Assembly (NCBI GenBank): GCA_964020155.1
Contig: OZ026548.1
Location: 2,351,397 to 2,415,396 of the forward strand
From: Chondrilla cf. caribensis
Lineage: Eukaryota > Porifera > Demospongiae > Chondrillida > Chondrillidae
Direction: 5' to 3'
Length of the DNA stretch: 64,000 nucleotides
Each line of letters starts with the position of its first letter. Position 1 is the stretch's first letter. The translations under genes and the position numbers were made by a program. Below are positions 24,401 through 36,275 of the stretch, piece by piece. Under the pieces are notes generated by a model, which searched no databases, was not told where the DNA came from, and saw only the letters and a program-made list of their open reading frames with translations.

Positions 24401-26923
24401 AACTCTTGTAGGACTTCCATGTGTCCATTGTAAGCAGCAAAATGTACTGCTGTCCAACCATACTAAAGAGTGATTAAGAGATAATATGTTTATACAAAAT
24501 TAAAATCAATTATTCTGTGGAATAAATATTAGGATCAATATAATTGGAAATTGATTATTTTTTTTTATTTTAATTGGTAAACGAGTGATGATAAGGTGTA
24601 ATATTTGTTTGAATCATTGGAAATATATTGCTGAGGTATATTTACTCAAATAAACTTTAATTAGTAGTCATGATGATCTTATCAGGTGGGACACAATCAA
24701 TTAACACAAATGATACCACTTTTTGCCTGTTCACAATTATTATGTCACAGGATTGTGTGGGCAGTAAATAATCTATGTAGAAATACCAGACTGGGATACT
24801 TGTATGTGGACGATTTTCCAACAATGAAACATGAAGGTACTATATATCATCTGGAGATGACAGATAATGGAGAGCTAACAGTGAGAGAAGCTTAGGAGCA
24901 TCTATTCCTACCAGCCAAAGACTAATGCAGTAATTCAACATTATGCTAATTAGATAAAAATTGGAAACAGATGGTCTAAGAATGAACAACCTGAATGACA
25001 TTGTACATACCTTATTCATGACTAGTGGAATAATCTGTGAGGATTCTGAAGCAATTTCTTTCAAAGTTGTCAGATCGCCAGTTGCAGCTGAAGTAAGAAT
25101 GGTTGTCTGCACCTAGTACATGTGAGCAGACACAAACAGAGTGAATGAATGACTCAAAATGAGCAGAACATAACTTGCAACAGTCACCTGATCAGTTGGA
25201 TCAAGACATGGCTGAGGTTTTATCATTTCTCTGAATAACCTGCAAGTAGGATTGGAAACAGTTAATGATATCTGAAATTTCAATGAAAATTGACCATCAG
25301 TCCTTACTAACGGTAAAGAAATCCATGTTATTTCTTCTTGGGGGATTTCTTTCTCAGATTCTAATGTAGCTTTGCAGTGGTATTCATACAGCAGCAACTG
25401 CAGTGGGAATATGATATTAAAATTGTACACAGATCAACTAGCACTACAGCTAGTCTTAGAAGACATAATGCCATTGCAAGGATATACAGAAATTATAAAA
25501 ACTATGTTTTGGGTGACCGTCACAAATTTTCATTCTCAACACCTCACAACTTGAAAATCAATTTAGCTCTTAATAAATTAAAAACAAGAACTGACAAAAA
25601 ATGATTCCATTTTCTCATGGCTAGTAGCACATTTTTCATTTAAATTCGTCAAATTCTGATCTTCAGAGCTTTATTGTGAGGCAGCTATTATAACACAAAG
25701 TCGTCTTAACACTGTCAGCTATTTTCAACAATAAACGCAGTTATTAAGTAAATGTTCTGATGTCCATTGAGAAAATCATGTCTTGAATTGCTATAAAGTT
25801 ACAATTTATTGCAAGATTTATCTACTAGACAAAGTGAGGTTCCAAACTGTAACGAGAAGTTAAAAATTGACAAACTGTATTTCCTACGTGGGTTAATCTA
25901 CAAATCATGCATGCAGGGAAATTTTGCTGTACATAAAACACCCAGGTCTTTCAAATCATCAACTGAAGAAATAGGTGACCCTAGAATACTAATAAAAATG
26001 TATTGATTGAAAGACTTAGTCTATTGTATTTAGACTACATGTGACTACATACAGTGCATGAGTGCACATCTCACCATGCGATTCAAGTGCTCATACAATT
26101 GTGTACTTTGTGGACGCTTCTTTGGGTCATCTTCCAAACAGAGAATAACAAGTGGCTTCAAAGGATGGTCCTGTGGCAATTTGGAGAGATCGTTACCACG
26201 GCGAAGAACCTCCTTCATTGACCCGATGTTGATTGGAGCCACAACAGGCGACTGCTGGGTAGCCACTTCTAGCATCAAAACGCCAACAGAGAAGGTATCG
26301 ATTTTTTCGTTGTATCGACAGTCTTCTCGAAGCGCTTCGGGTGGCATATAGGTAATCGCTCCCGGACCTAGCGAGTTGAAATACACCGCGTTGTGATCTT
26401 TCAGTCGAGACTGACCAAGGTCACCAATCTTAACAGCGCCATCCTCGGTGATCATGATATTTTTGTCGTTAAGGTCTCGATGAACGATTGGCTTTGGGAG
26501 AGAGTGAAGGTAGCGAAGACCTCTAACGATGGACAGACATATTTCAATTGCCTTTTGTCGACTTAGCTTCCCTTTATTTCTCAGCAGATACTCCCGAAGG
26601 GTTTCCTTCATCCTTTCCATTACAAGAATCGGTTTACCGGTGTCTTCATCGTGATAGGCGCCGTAGAACTGGATGATGTTAGGATGGTTGGCCTTCTCGA
26701 GGAGCTGACATTCTCGTTGAAAGCTGCGTACGAGGCTCTCTTCGGTTCCCTCTGCTTCAAGAAGTAGTTGGTGAACCTTTTTCACGGCTACCGGCTGACC
26801 GTTTAGTTCTCCTTCATACACAGTCCCCCACGCACCTCGATTAATCTCTCTTCCGATGGTCAATGTAGCTGGCTTCGGTGGGAAAAGGTTATCAACTGTT
26901 ATAGGTGGGTGGAAGGAAGCCAT
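18367..26923 (-). CDS. TKL-type kinase with ankyrin repeats, gene copy 1 (core exons)
   Basis: A minus-strand, ten-exon core: 26923-26075, 25397-25312, 25239-25188, 25112-25011, 24462-24361, 23459-23358, 22744-22646, 22564-22463, 21242-21138, 18468-18367. All junctions are GT-AG and keep frame; exon 2 ends in phase 2 and exon 3 supplies one base. The product is an N-terminal serine/threonine kinase domain, a short Glu-rich linker, then seven single-repeat ankyrin modules, a layout resembling RIPK4/ANKK1. Kinase followed by ankyrins suggests a signalling or scaffold role in the cytoplasm; the substrate cannot be told. The gene probably continues into exons at 13512-13411, 10873-10670 and 4370-4269 and off the left edge, since no stop exon was found. 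Introns hold several transposons. Confidence 0.82.
19390..19643 (+). pseudogene. 3' fragment of Tc1/mariner-type transposase
   Basis: The plus strand reads SLDLNPIKNLWHELKHFL, the conserved C-terminal DDE stretch (PxxNPIExxW) of Tc1-like transposases. It goes on to a KYINHLRKV and KATGY ending with a TAA at 19641-19643. Internal stops (after TTVKA and DGI) and the missing N-terminal two thirds make it a dead fragment. It lies wholly within the TIR element at 19314-20967. Confidence 0.85.
19871..20704 (-). CDS. FLYWCH-like zinc-finger protein with Thr/His-rich repeats
   Basis: An intact 277-codon ORF with a good start context (ATAATGG). Residues about 8-47 show the pattern of a FLYWCH-type finger: a GSLHYDGKDYYF start, then CHWEYRSWRDC. 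A basic stretch follows (RKRSRRVAKQ and NQRKKIRNTV, possible nuclear signal or DNA contact). Residues about 130-200 are translated from a 27-bp minisatellite (VTVTN/HSP-like and SHQHTLTC units), and the C-terminal part is Ser/Thr/Pro-rich. FLYWCH fingers occur in transposon-encoded and transposon-derived DNA-binding proteins, so it is probably the element's own DNA-binding protein. The finger assignment is moderate. Confidence 0.6.
   Translation of the reverse strand: MDEVLIRYVDNGSLHYDGKDYYFRVNNENTKEGRCHWEYRSWRDCFSEGKEQILEGCQRKRSRRVAKQLPLVMSVWNQRKKIRNTVNKVSRELFEERSPIMASFCPGSISTTQVIHTPSSATVTTHSSVTVTNVHSPVKVTHSHQHTLTCHSHQHTLTCHSHQRTLTCHSHQHTLTCHSRQHTHTHTHAHTHTPATVTNAQTPAAITPSMTPSASTITNKHPIMYTPSTIASQLDRLPSLTSLLEIPALNPALLSSKNLLVNSFQEVANFSCPKMDV
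20125..20335. repeat. 27-bp minisatellite within the FLYWCH-like ORF
   Basis: About six units built on GGTGACTGTGACAGGTGAGT, each 27 bp, so the reading frame is kept. Preceded by a short TG/CG run at about 20125-20158. Confidence 0.85.
21138..21242 (-). CDS. Ankyrin module exon 9
   Basis: 105 bp, 35 codons, phase 0-0 (acceptor CTTTAG, donor GTAAGT). Repeat core RPVTRAADHGHFSLVKHLF. Its duplicate is at 60686-60790. Confidence 0.83.
22463..22564 (-). CDS. Ankyrin module exon 8
   Basis: 102 bp, phase 0-0 (acceptor TTGTAG, donor GTGAGT). Repeat core NVLFPIACTGNIDLFDRMV, somewhat divergent. Its duplicate is at 61969-62070. The intron to exon 7 is only 81 bp. Confidence 0.83.
22646..22744 (-). 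CDS. Ankyrin module exon 7
   Basis: 99 bp, phase 0-0 (acceptor TTTAAG, donor GTTGGT). Repeat core NLLFAAARSGNASLFLWLL. Its duplicate is at 62613-62711. Confidence 0.85.
23358..23459 (-). CDS. Ankyrin module exon 6
   Basis: 102 bp, phase 0-0 (acceptor GATTAG, donor GTGAGC). Repeat core KWTPLFAAARGGQIDIVKYL. Its duplicate is at 63330-63431. Confidence 0.87.
23615..23993. mobile_element. 379-bp MITE related to the 47.67-kb element
   Basis: Ends CCGTAGGG and CCCTACGG, flanked by TA (23613-23614, 23994-23995); the empty site is present in the second gene copy near 63593. The interior keeps the start of the HIRAN-like ORF of the larger element: an ATG region and a GYHIYKEIY motif at about 23855, followed at once by the right-end TTTCGCG-rich sequence. 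It therefore looks like an internal-deletion derivative. Confidence 0.85.
24361..24462 (-). CDS. Ankyrin module exon 5
   Basis: 102 bp, phase 0-0 (acceptor CTTTAG, donor GTATAT). A canonical repeat: GWTAVHFAAYNGHMEVLQEL, then a YHCDPNVKGK loop. Confidence 0.85.
25011..25112 (-). CDS. Ankyrin module exon 4
   Basis: 102 bp, 34 codons, phase 0-0 (acceptor TACTAG, donor GTATGT). A divergent first ankyrin repeat (TILTSAATGDLTTLKEIA core). Confidence 0.8.
25188..25239 (-). CDS. Exon 3: short linker
   Basis: 52 bp, acceptor CTTGCAG, donor GTGACT. It supplies one base to the previous codon and then 17 codons (LFREMIKPQPCLDPTDQ), ending in phase 0. No domain. The intron before it is only about 72 bp and contains no in-frame stop, so intron retention would stay readable. 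Confidence 0.65.
25312..25397 (-). CDS. Exon 2: charged linker
   Basis: 86 bp, acceptor CACTGCAG, donor GTTAGT, ending in phase 2. It encodes a 28-residue Glu/Lys-rich linker (ATLESEKEIPQEEI in the middle) between the kinase and the ankyrin part. The call rests on splice signals and on the fact that it alone makes exon 3 readable in frame. Confidence 0.65.
26075..26923 (-). CDS. Exon 1: protein kinase domain
   Basis: 283 codons from the ATG at 26923, which has a strong start context (A at -3, G at +4). The frame stays open up to 27154, but that extension looks non-coding. Landmarks: glycine loop NRGAWGTV (28-35, first Gly replaced by Asn), VAVK lysine 48, helix C Glu 71, HRDLNDKN (148-155), DLG 168-170 in place of DFG, PPEALRED in place of APE, DTFSVGVLMLE, and RPQSTQLYEHL near the end. 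The catalytic Lys, Glu, HRD Asp, Asn and metal-binding Asp are all present, so activity is plausible. It ends at a GTGAGA donor. The family is tyrosine-kinase-like (TKL) by appearance. Confidence 0.9.
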
Positions 26924-27612
26924 CTTGCGATCACGTGCACCCGGCCTACTTAGAGTTCGAGTTGTGCCATGTAATGTAAAAAGCATCCAGCTGTAGATCG
27001 CGTCATAGCTTGCAGGAACCCGAAAAATGGAGGTCTTTGAATGGATCAGGCATGTCTTAGCTACCACAACTCCTTCAATAGAATTTGAGTCACTATTGGT
27101 TGTTCTGGTGAAATGTGGTGTGACATCGGATAAAACGGCGAGTGGCATCCCCATATAATCCAGACCTGTGCATAGCAGTCCTAGCCATTATGTGTATATA
27201 GGCGCTGTACTGTACTGTATTATAGAGCTACATTGTATCATAATATCATTGAGTATCTAGTTGTGGTAAATCGTTACCACTAACAATGGAAGACTGTGGT
27301 TAACCTTAAAACTCTAGCATTTTAAAGTAGAAAACTGTTCACTTGCAAGTTAACAGAATCATACCATAATTGGAATTACCCCATTTTGTCTTGCTGTACT
27401 GGAAGGTACTTATACTGATATACTAGTGCATGTGTAGATGTGCTAGTATACTAGTATACGTATGTCCCAGTGTACGAGTAGTTTTCAATTATACATTGTA
27501 TACATACATACCTATGTATGTACATATTCCCACATGTATTAGTGTATGCATGGATACACACACATGTGCAATACACTGGTTCTAACATGCGTGCATATTC
27601 TTCTTCGTATAG
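26924..27612. promoter_or_regulatory. Shared upstream region of kinase and HEATR6-like genes
   Basis: About 690 bp between the kinase start codon (minus) and the first HEATR6-like exon seen (plus). A head-to-head arrangement suggests a bidirectional promoter, but no TATA box, CpG island or known motif is clear, and the true 5' exon of the HEATR6-like gene may lie here. Confidence 0.35.
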
Positions 27613-28730
27613 TTCATAAAGGATTTCTTATGCAAGTCGTCTGCCCTGGCTCACGTACTGGAGGTTGGCAACCCCTGGACCACAGTGTTAAGACTGCAGT
27701 GTGTTGACAGCCTGGCCTCTCGGTTAGTACATTATGCACCATCCAACTGTGTAGTTCAGTGAGTACCTTGAAGGGCATGGCAAATCTGTTCTGTGAGTAC
27801 AGTGAATACTTACATACTTGTTGATCCGCCGCAATTCGATTTCAGAGAATATGGCAGATTAACGAGTTTGATGAATTAAGTGGACATTCATTGGTACTTG
27901 TACATTATATTGGTACTGGGAAATCGTGGCGGATTAAAAGGTTTGGCAGATTAACAAGAATTCACTGTACCTTGTAGGGCACTGCAAGTCTGTACTTCTC
28001 AAGAGGGATTTTGTCATCAGTGCTAGCTAACACAGTGTACCTACACAAGGGACCTAGTGAACTGTAAGTGTGTACTAACTAATTGTACCAATGGTGGTAC
28101 GTACACACTAAGCAAGTGCCTATATGGTATTAGTGTGTATGTATGAAGTGCATGTTCTGTACTCTCTCAAGTGTCAGCATACGTATCTGAAGGTAACAAA
28201 TGGTTACCCGATTATTATGTCTATGCATGTTCACCACTGGACTTTGTCCCCTTGGGTGGTTTAATCCACTTAATTAGATTAATTACACTATGTACAGTAC
28301 ATATTGTGTATTTTGTTACTGTTTGCCTGTTCTTACTGATACTGTGCTAAACCAAAAGTGACTAGATGACCGTTGCTATGCATGTTGTGGTTAGCCTACC
28401 TGATAATACCTGAGACAAGCCTCACTAAGAACAGCCTACCAATTCCCACAGTCTACTAACTTGTTAAACTTCACTGGTCAATGTCATGCCAGCAATCTTC
28501 TAATCTTGTAGTATTACCTAACAGTAGTCACTATGTAGAAAGTCCATATGAAATGGCCCCAATGAGAAGACTTTTTCTCATAACTGTTGATGTAGGTTTG
28601 TTCTTTTCTTAGTAAACTTGTCCCTAAGGAGTGCTGGGAATGGTGCTACTCGGTTACCATGCACCCCTCAGTGAAGCAGTTACCTCATTCAACAGAGACA
28701 TGTACCCAGTGAGTGATGGTGGTCACAGTG

Positions 28731-28783
<53 letters not shown>

Positions 28784-28873
28784 TGTGCGTGTATGTGCGT
28801 GCGTGTGTGCGTGTGCGTGTGCATATGCATGTGTGTGTGTGTGTGTGTACGTGTGTGTGCGTGTGTGCATGCA

Positions 28874-28907
<34 letters not shown>

Positions 28908-28941
28908 CATGTGTGCGCGTGTGCATGCATGTGTGCGTGTG

Positions 28942-29009
<68 letters not shown>

Positions 29010-32000
29010 ATAATATTAAATAGTGTGTGCATGTACATACATATGTCTGTATATTGTGTTTGTCTATTCCACTCTGATTAAGATGTGATATGCTTACATA
29101 TTTCTACATGCACATGTACATATGTGTGTATACATGTGCATGCACCCATCTCATGAGTTTGCTTTGTTTAGTTTTATGTTTGTGTTGAAGTGACTCTCCC
29201 AACAATTCAACTGTGCTAGTCAGTTCTACCACCCAATCACCCTATGTACCTACCAATCACCCTGTGTACCTACCAACCTCCCTATGTACCTACCAATCAC
29301 CCTGTGTACCTACAACCTCCCTATGTACCTACCAATCACCCTATGTACCTTCATACCATAGTCATAGTCAGTACTACCTACCAACCTCCCTATGTACCTA
29401 CCAATCACCCTATGTACCTACCAATCACCCTATGTACCTACCAATCACCCTATGTACCTACCAATCACCCTATGTACCTACCAGTCACCCTGCGTACCTT
29501 CATACCTACCTCCTGCAGTACCTCAACCAGTGCCTGAGAACGCTGACATCTCTGGTCCTAGTCCAAATTCCTTCTGGGGTACAGTTCCTCCTCACACTGC
29601 TGAGACCGTTGTTGACTCACGGGTTGCTGTCCATCCCTGTTTCCCGATCAGGATCAGAGACCTCTGGTAATGAGGTATTGTCTGACCGGGAGGGTGCTAC
29701 ACGACGACCTGGAGGACTGGCAGGGACTGGTTCCGACTCTGATGTATCAGATTCGGAATATTCTCTCAGTGTGGACTTGAAGTCAAGGTGAGAACAATCT
29801 TATACGTAGGTACAATACATATTTCATGTATTGTACCTACGTATGTGTGTCTTATTTATGTTATGTTGTACATACTGTATTAACATGCTCTACATAGTAC
29901 ATACACACTCTGCACTTTTTATGCGTACATGCATGTGCACTTACTGTATACACATTGTGTTGCACATATAGAGTATCTACATTCACATGCAGTGAATTGT
30001 CATTAATCCGCCACCGTTTCATCCACCAAACCTTATCAACCACAATTTCCCAGCACCAATGTAGCTGACAAGCTGTAATGTATATCCAATTCATTCATCA
30101 AACTCGAATTACAATGGATTAATGAGTATTCACTGGACATAAATGCATTAACATAATATAATATTTACATGTACATGTACGTACATATGTAATCTTATTT
30201 ACTGTTATCATATTGTGTACATTCACAACAAACATGCCATTTTTTGCAGTAGTAATAATTACAGTGAATCATCGTTAATCCGGCACCACTTTATCTGCCA
30301 AACCTTTTAATGGCCCACAATTTTCTAGTACCAATATAATATACAAGTACCAATGAATATCCAGTTAATCTGCTATACTCGTTAATCCACCATATTCTTT
30401 GAAAATGAATTGTGGCGGATTAACAAGTATTCACTGTATGTGTATACATACATGATATGTATGTCCAGTATGTACTGTACACAGGACTTGGTCAGCGCGC
30501 ATTCGCCAGCAGTCCTACCAGTGTCTGTATTCACTCCTACACATCATGGAGAGGAAGGAGGTGTTCTCCTACTGGTCCATGTTCCTCACCACTAGCAACA
30601 CCGAACCAGCTGGTCCAACCATACTCACCTGCTTGGTGAAGGAATCCTCCAGTAAGGTACACACTGTGTGTGCACGTGGTTAGTAGGAATAATTGCATAC
30701 ATTTAAGTGCATGTAAGCTCATATGACATACCATGTACGTATGTCAGTACATCAGATATACAACGTGCTATATATTTGTGATTACATCCATGCCTACAGT
30801 ATGTGTCCACATACCTACATTACATATACACTTGGTCGTTGTCTTTTGTGTTCAGGTTCGTATGACCATAGCAATGTGTCTTTCTACTCTGCTGGAAGGG
30901 ACCAAACCGCTCCTGTCTGCAGCGGACGATAGGTACGTATTTGGCTGGGCAGACACCTGCACACACATGCACATTCAGTACGTATTGAATGAGGATGCAC
31001 AGTGTAAGCTGTACAATGATACCTTCATGTAAGACCACTTGTCATGAATAACCACTATTGAACCATCCAACCAGCTATATGGACCTACACTGCGTCCATA
31101 TCTGTCCAAGGGCCACCCGTCTACAGGGATCACTTTTTCTTGGTCACTTTGGTGGTGTTCATGTGGTGGGACTTATATGGTGGTGGGACTTGTATATAAG
31201 GACCTCCCAAGGGACCTGGGAAGGTGGTCTCTATGGACAGGTGGTCTTCATACAGAGGTGCTGTAATGTGCTTGTAGGCGAGTTGATATATTGGATGGCT
31301 TGTTAGCATCATTTAGGACAGGTGGTCCTTGTGTGGAGATGCCTTTGTAACAGCTTCCAATGTGCGTACATATGTATAGAAGTTTTGTTTTACAATACAT
31401 ATGCTCACATCACAAATGCACAGACACATACGTATGTATGTACACATGTACATACCTACCTCTGTGTAAAACACACTTTCATACACAAACCCATGCCGGC
31501 ATTCTCTCTTTCCACGTATGTAGTCTCATCTCTCCTACTGCTCTATCATCACAGACCTCTGCAGTCACATTCCTTCATCCCATACTCGCACTGGCTGGGT
31601 GGCATCCTCAGGGACATTCACAGAGTGTTGCTCTTGGCAGCATCAACAGAGGGAAATAGTAAAACACTTGTTCCGATTTTAAAGGTACATATATACTGTA
31701 AGCATATCTCCACAACCACACCTATGGTAGTACAGCGATGGGTATGCATAAAGTGTTGCTAGTAGAACCTGTCCATAAAGTTTACTCAATGAACAAAGAA
31801 AATGTGTCCTTGCCTCTGTAGATGGGTGTTCTGTATCTATAAAATTGAAGTACCTCAATATAATGGAGTTCATATATACATATATACTTTATAGCGGGAA
31901 ATTTTCACAGGTCCAAATTTTTTTGAAATGCACTTTGGCCTAATATTTGTGGTTCTTATTTTCGCGATGTTGCAATCAAAGGCAAGTATTGTGCAATGTT

Positions 32001-35000
32001 AAACTAAAAATTCGCATTTGTAATTTTCGTGCCTTCAGTCAAATCATGAAAACCGCGAAAATTGTGACCTTGCGAAAATTTCCTGCTATACAGTATCATT
32101 CACATATGTATGTACGTATATGTACATACGTAGGTAAGTACATGCATATTATGTACATGCATACAATGCACTTATACGTAGCTACATACGTATATGTACA
32201 TACGTATACATGTGTGCCTACAGTAGATATGGGTGATGAGTAAGATTGGTTACTGGACAGCTGTACATTATGCTTGATGCTCAGCTCATGATTGAGTGTG
32301 CAGTGAATGCTGTATGAACTGTGCATGTGGTATGTGTACAGTATGGTGGACACCTCAGCACTTTGTAACAGTGTTTTTAATTCCCCTGGTCACTGTGTCT
32401 TTCTCTACTTGTTCAGTGCATCAGTTCTCTCCTGTCGAATGTGCCATACGCTAGGCTATCAGAGCCATACCAGATCAGAATGGCTTCCTCTTTAAAACCA
32501 CTGCTCACTTACAGAAGTTAGTACACCATCAACGAATGTTATGTGCACCAGTTTGTACTCTTGGTATGCCAGCATACTGTACGTATGCTTGTAGCACACA
32601 CATGCATACGTATGTGTGCCGTCTGTACGTATTTAATCTCTTTCTCTGTCTTGTGTGTGAATATGTACGTACAGTATACAGTATATACGTACGTATGTGT
32701 CTGCATACTTACTTTAACATGTTAAGTATGCCCATGTATGTACATACTGTACATACTATCTGTATACATATGTCTTTGATCTCAGATGTGGATGTTCATG
32801 TTGCTTGCTTCACTTGCTTCAACTCACTGTTGTCCAACGAGTGCAGTGATGATGTGAGAGAGTGGATCTCGAGATCCGTCAGTCCCACACTACCGGAGGT
32901 CTGCATGGAGCAACTTCCCCCCAACGTTCATCCTCAAGTGATCCAGATAGCAGCCCTACAGCTCTTATCGTCGTTGGCAAAGTGTCACGCTCGATCGTTA
33001 CTGTGAGTGCATGTTAGTGGGTTCATAAGTGTGCCCTCTACTTGTAAACAAAGCTACAAGTACATACGTATGTACTGTACAAATGTACCTATGTACTGTA
33101 CAGATGTATGTATGGACTCACTCATGCTGTTAAGAAAAAAACAATTTTGTTTTTGGGGTATTTGTACAATTTTTCTCACATTTTTATGATTTTTAATGAT
33201 TATTAGAGTTTAGTTGAATTTGAAATATTTGATATGAAGTACTATTCATACGTACGTATGTATACGCATTATTATAATGCTGTGAATCATCTTTGTTGCT
33301 AGTTTATGAGATGTCTCCTCAGTGTGTCTTAATGCTCACAATGGTACATTACATAGCTATGTGTGTATGTGTGTATGTGGGAACCTGTTTGTTGTTTGAT
33401 GTAGAGCTCCATTTTCCAAACTAATGGAACAGCTGTCAATATGTGTTAATGCCCCCCGAACTGTCGATCCATGCCCTACAAGTGATGGAAGAATTTTGGA
33501 AATCGAGGCAGAATAACAAGGACATAATGGCTCTAGACAAGGTACATGTGTGGGTGGGTACACATGTACATGCATACATGCATACCAGTTGTTCAAATAG
33601 TAGAGGCTCTTTTATTGATGTTTCAAATGGTGGCATATGGTCATAGTAGTTAGTTATAAACCATTTGAAATCACAAGTAGCCATTTCATTTTTTTTCTAC
33701 TCATACGCAATCTGTTTAGTACTGTGGTTGGTGTTATACCAACGTACGTATGTATAGTATTGAAAATGCTAAGCACCTCCAAATCTACGATTACAGGCCA
33801 CATATGCAGTTGGGAGTGTTTCATATGTATTGCTAAAACCCCTACCCCTTCTCTTTCAAGGCCTGCAGCTCCTGGTCCAGCCTCCTGCAGGGTCCGATAT
33901 CCAAGCATCTGCAGGGCACACACCACCCCTCCATCAGCTCATGTTGTGACCTACTGGCTACCATTGGCTCTGATGTGATGGGAGAGATCAAAGTATGTAC
34001 TCATACATACATCAATACACACACATGTGCTGCACATTCGTATGTATAATAATATAACATGTATCTCCATGTAGTAGTTGTACATACGTACTCAATAGAC
34101 ATACGTATTATGTAAATGTGAATCTACAATTTAAAAAAATACTGTACATACACAGCTCTCTTATATACACACTGTATATATGTATGTACTATTGTATGAG
34201 TGTATGTACATACAGTATCCACGTACATAGGATATGTTTGTCCATTTTCTGTAGCAAAGTACTTGTGTGTTTATATTATCCATGATTTTGGGCATTGCCA
34301 AACATGAGACATCTCAAGTACAGGTACGGATGTGTGTGCAGCACTGTGAATGTACTAACATGTGTGAATCTGCATACATGCGTGTTAACACCGTAGGTTA
34401 TGCATACATATGTACGTACATACATTTCCTGAGTCTTCTTTGAAGAAGTAAATGTAGGTTATGTATCTCACATCATTTTCCTCTACAGGCATCTGCTGTT
34501 AGAACCCTGGGTGTGTATATACAGTATCCTAATCTACAAGCAGTGAGTGTACCAGTACGATGTGCTATCAACTTGTTGCAATGTGCCAGTACCACTCCTC
34601 TACTTGCTCCACACAGGACCTATCCTTTCTCATGGATGCCACTCACATCATAAGTGAACAGGTGAAGTCAAAGGATCTGCCAATACGTGTGCAAGCAGCC
34701 TGGTCTCTCGGTAACCTCTGCGATGTGCTACGTGGGTGGGAGGAGGTCCTCACCCCCCTGGTGTACGTCCAGCTCCTGGATGCCTGCTTGTCCACTTGCA
34801 AGGACCATGAGCGAGTGAGGGTCAACAGCATCCGAGCACTGGGACACCTCCTGTATGGACTGCAAGACAAACATTTAAGTGAGAAATGCAGTGTAATTTG
34901 CTACACTAGCAGTGTACGTATATGTATGTATTGCACATATTCACAGAATTTCCAATTGTGTATATGATGGATGCATACGTACATTTGTATCGTACGCGGA

Positions 35001-36192
35001 TAAACACATTTCCACACTAGTTGCACTTACAAAGTGCAGGTCATAGGCATGCTGTCTGTGTATTTAGAATTACTTCAATTCTCATGTATACACTGGAGGT
35101 ACAGTATCCTTGCATGTACGTACTTTGTTATGAGCACAGATGTACATATGTACATGTGTTTGCTTACATCTATACATTGCTGTAAGTACAGTTTTGTATT
35201 TAGTATACTACTATCCTGTGTTTAGCATGCATATGTATGTACATCCACAATCATTGTACATGTACGTATTTACATATGTAATATCTCTATACGTATCTCA
35301 CCTGTACTTTCTGTAACTATACTTACATACGTACACACATATGTATGTACCTACTTATGTACATATACAGGTGTTGTAAGTCCAAAGTTGCAACAATGTA
35401 TGGACTTTCTCTCGAAGACTATATCGAGTGGAGCAGCTAAAGTAAGTGTGGATGAAATGTTCAATGCTATCTCATCTTCCATACATACGTACATACTCAG
35501 GTATCAATGTTGCTTATGTACGTAGGTATTTATAGTCAGTCAAGCATAATATTGTAAATGTGTACATACGTACATTATGTATGTATGTACAATGTGTATG
35601 TGTGAGTAGATATGTACTGTACTTGCATACATGCATACGTGTGTACAGCATGTAATCTTATCTCCCACTTTTGCCTACATACGTACGTACAGGAAAGTTT
35701 GCATTCTCCCACTGGTACAAAGAATCTATGGTCATTTTATCACAGACTGCATACATTCATAAATCACTGCACACAGGTGTACTTCCTCTACAGAAGTACT
35801 TCACACTCGTTGCTATGACACTGCTGCACACAGTACATATTGTCCTGTACACAGATCAGATGGAACGGCTGTCATGCCGCCTCCAACGCCCTGTCTTCCA
35901 AGACTGTACTGGCACAGTCTTCTGCGGATCAGCTCTTAGCTGCTCTGACCAAGACTCTGTACACCTGCAAGAACTTCAAGGTTAGCTGTTGTTGAGTGGT
36001 GTACTGTCTACTTACTTTGGTACACACATATGTACATACTGTATGTACAATATATTATGTGTATATTTTGTGTCCAGGGTTGACATGTACGTATGAGATG
36101 TGTGTGTGATGTAGTTTTGATCATACAAGTACATATGAAAGCATGTAAACATACTTTACTTACATATACAGTAGTATATGAGACTCACACTC

Positions 36193-36275
<83 letters not shown>

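Noticed and set aside
26924..27154. N-terminal extension of the kinase ORF to an ATG at 27154
   Set aside because: The text has no domain character, and the ATG at 26923 has a better context and lies just before the kinase fold. I preferred the shorter start.
29226..29505. Possible CRISPR array
   Set aside because: 20-bp units follow each other without spacers of unique sequence; this is a eukaryotic minisatellite.
29213..29791. 192-codon plus ORF rich in Tyr-Val-Pro-Thr repeats
   Set aside because: Its first half is the 20-bp minisatellite. Only the part from about 29519 belongs to the HEATR6-like gene, where a clear acceptor exists.
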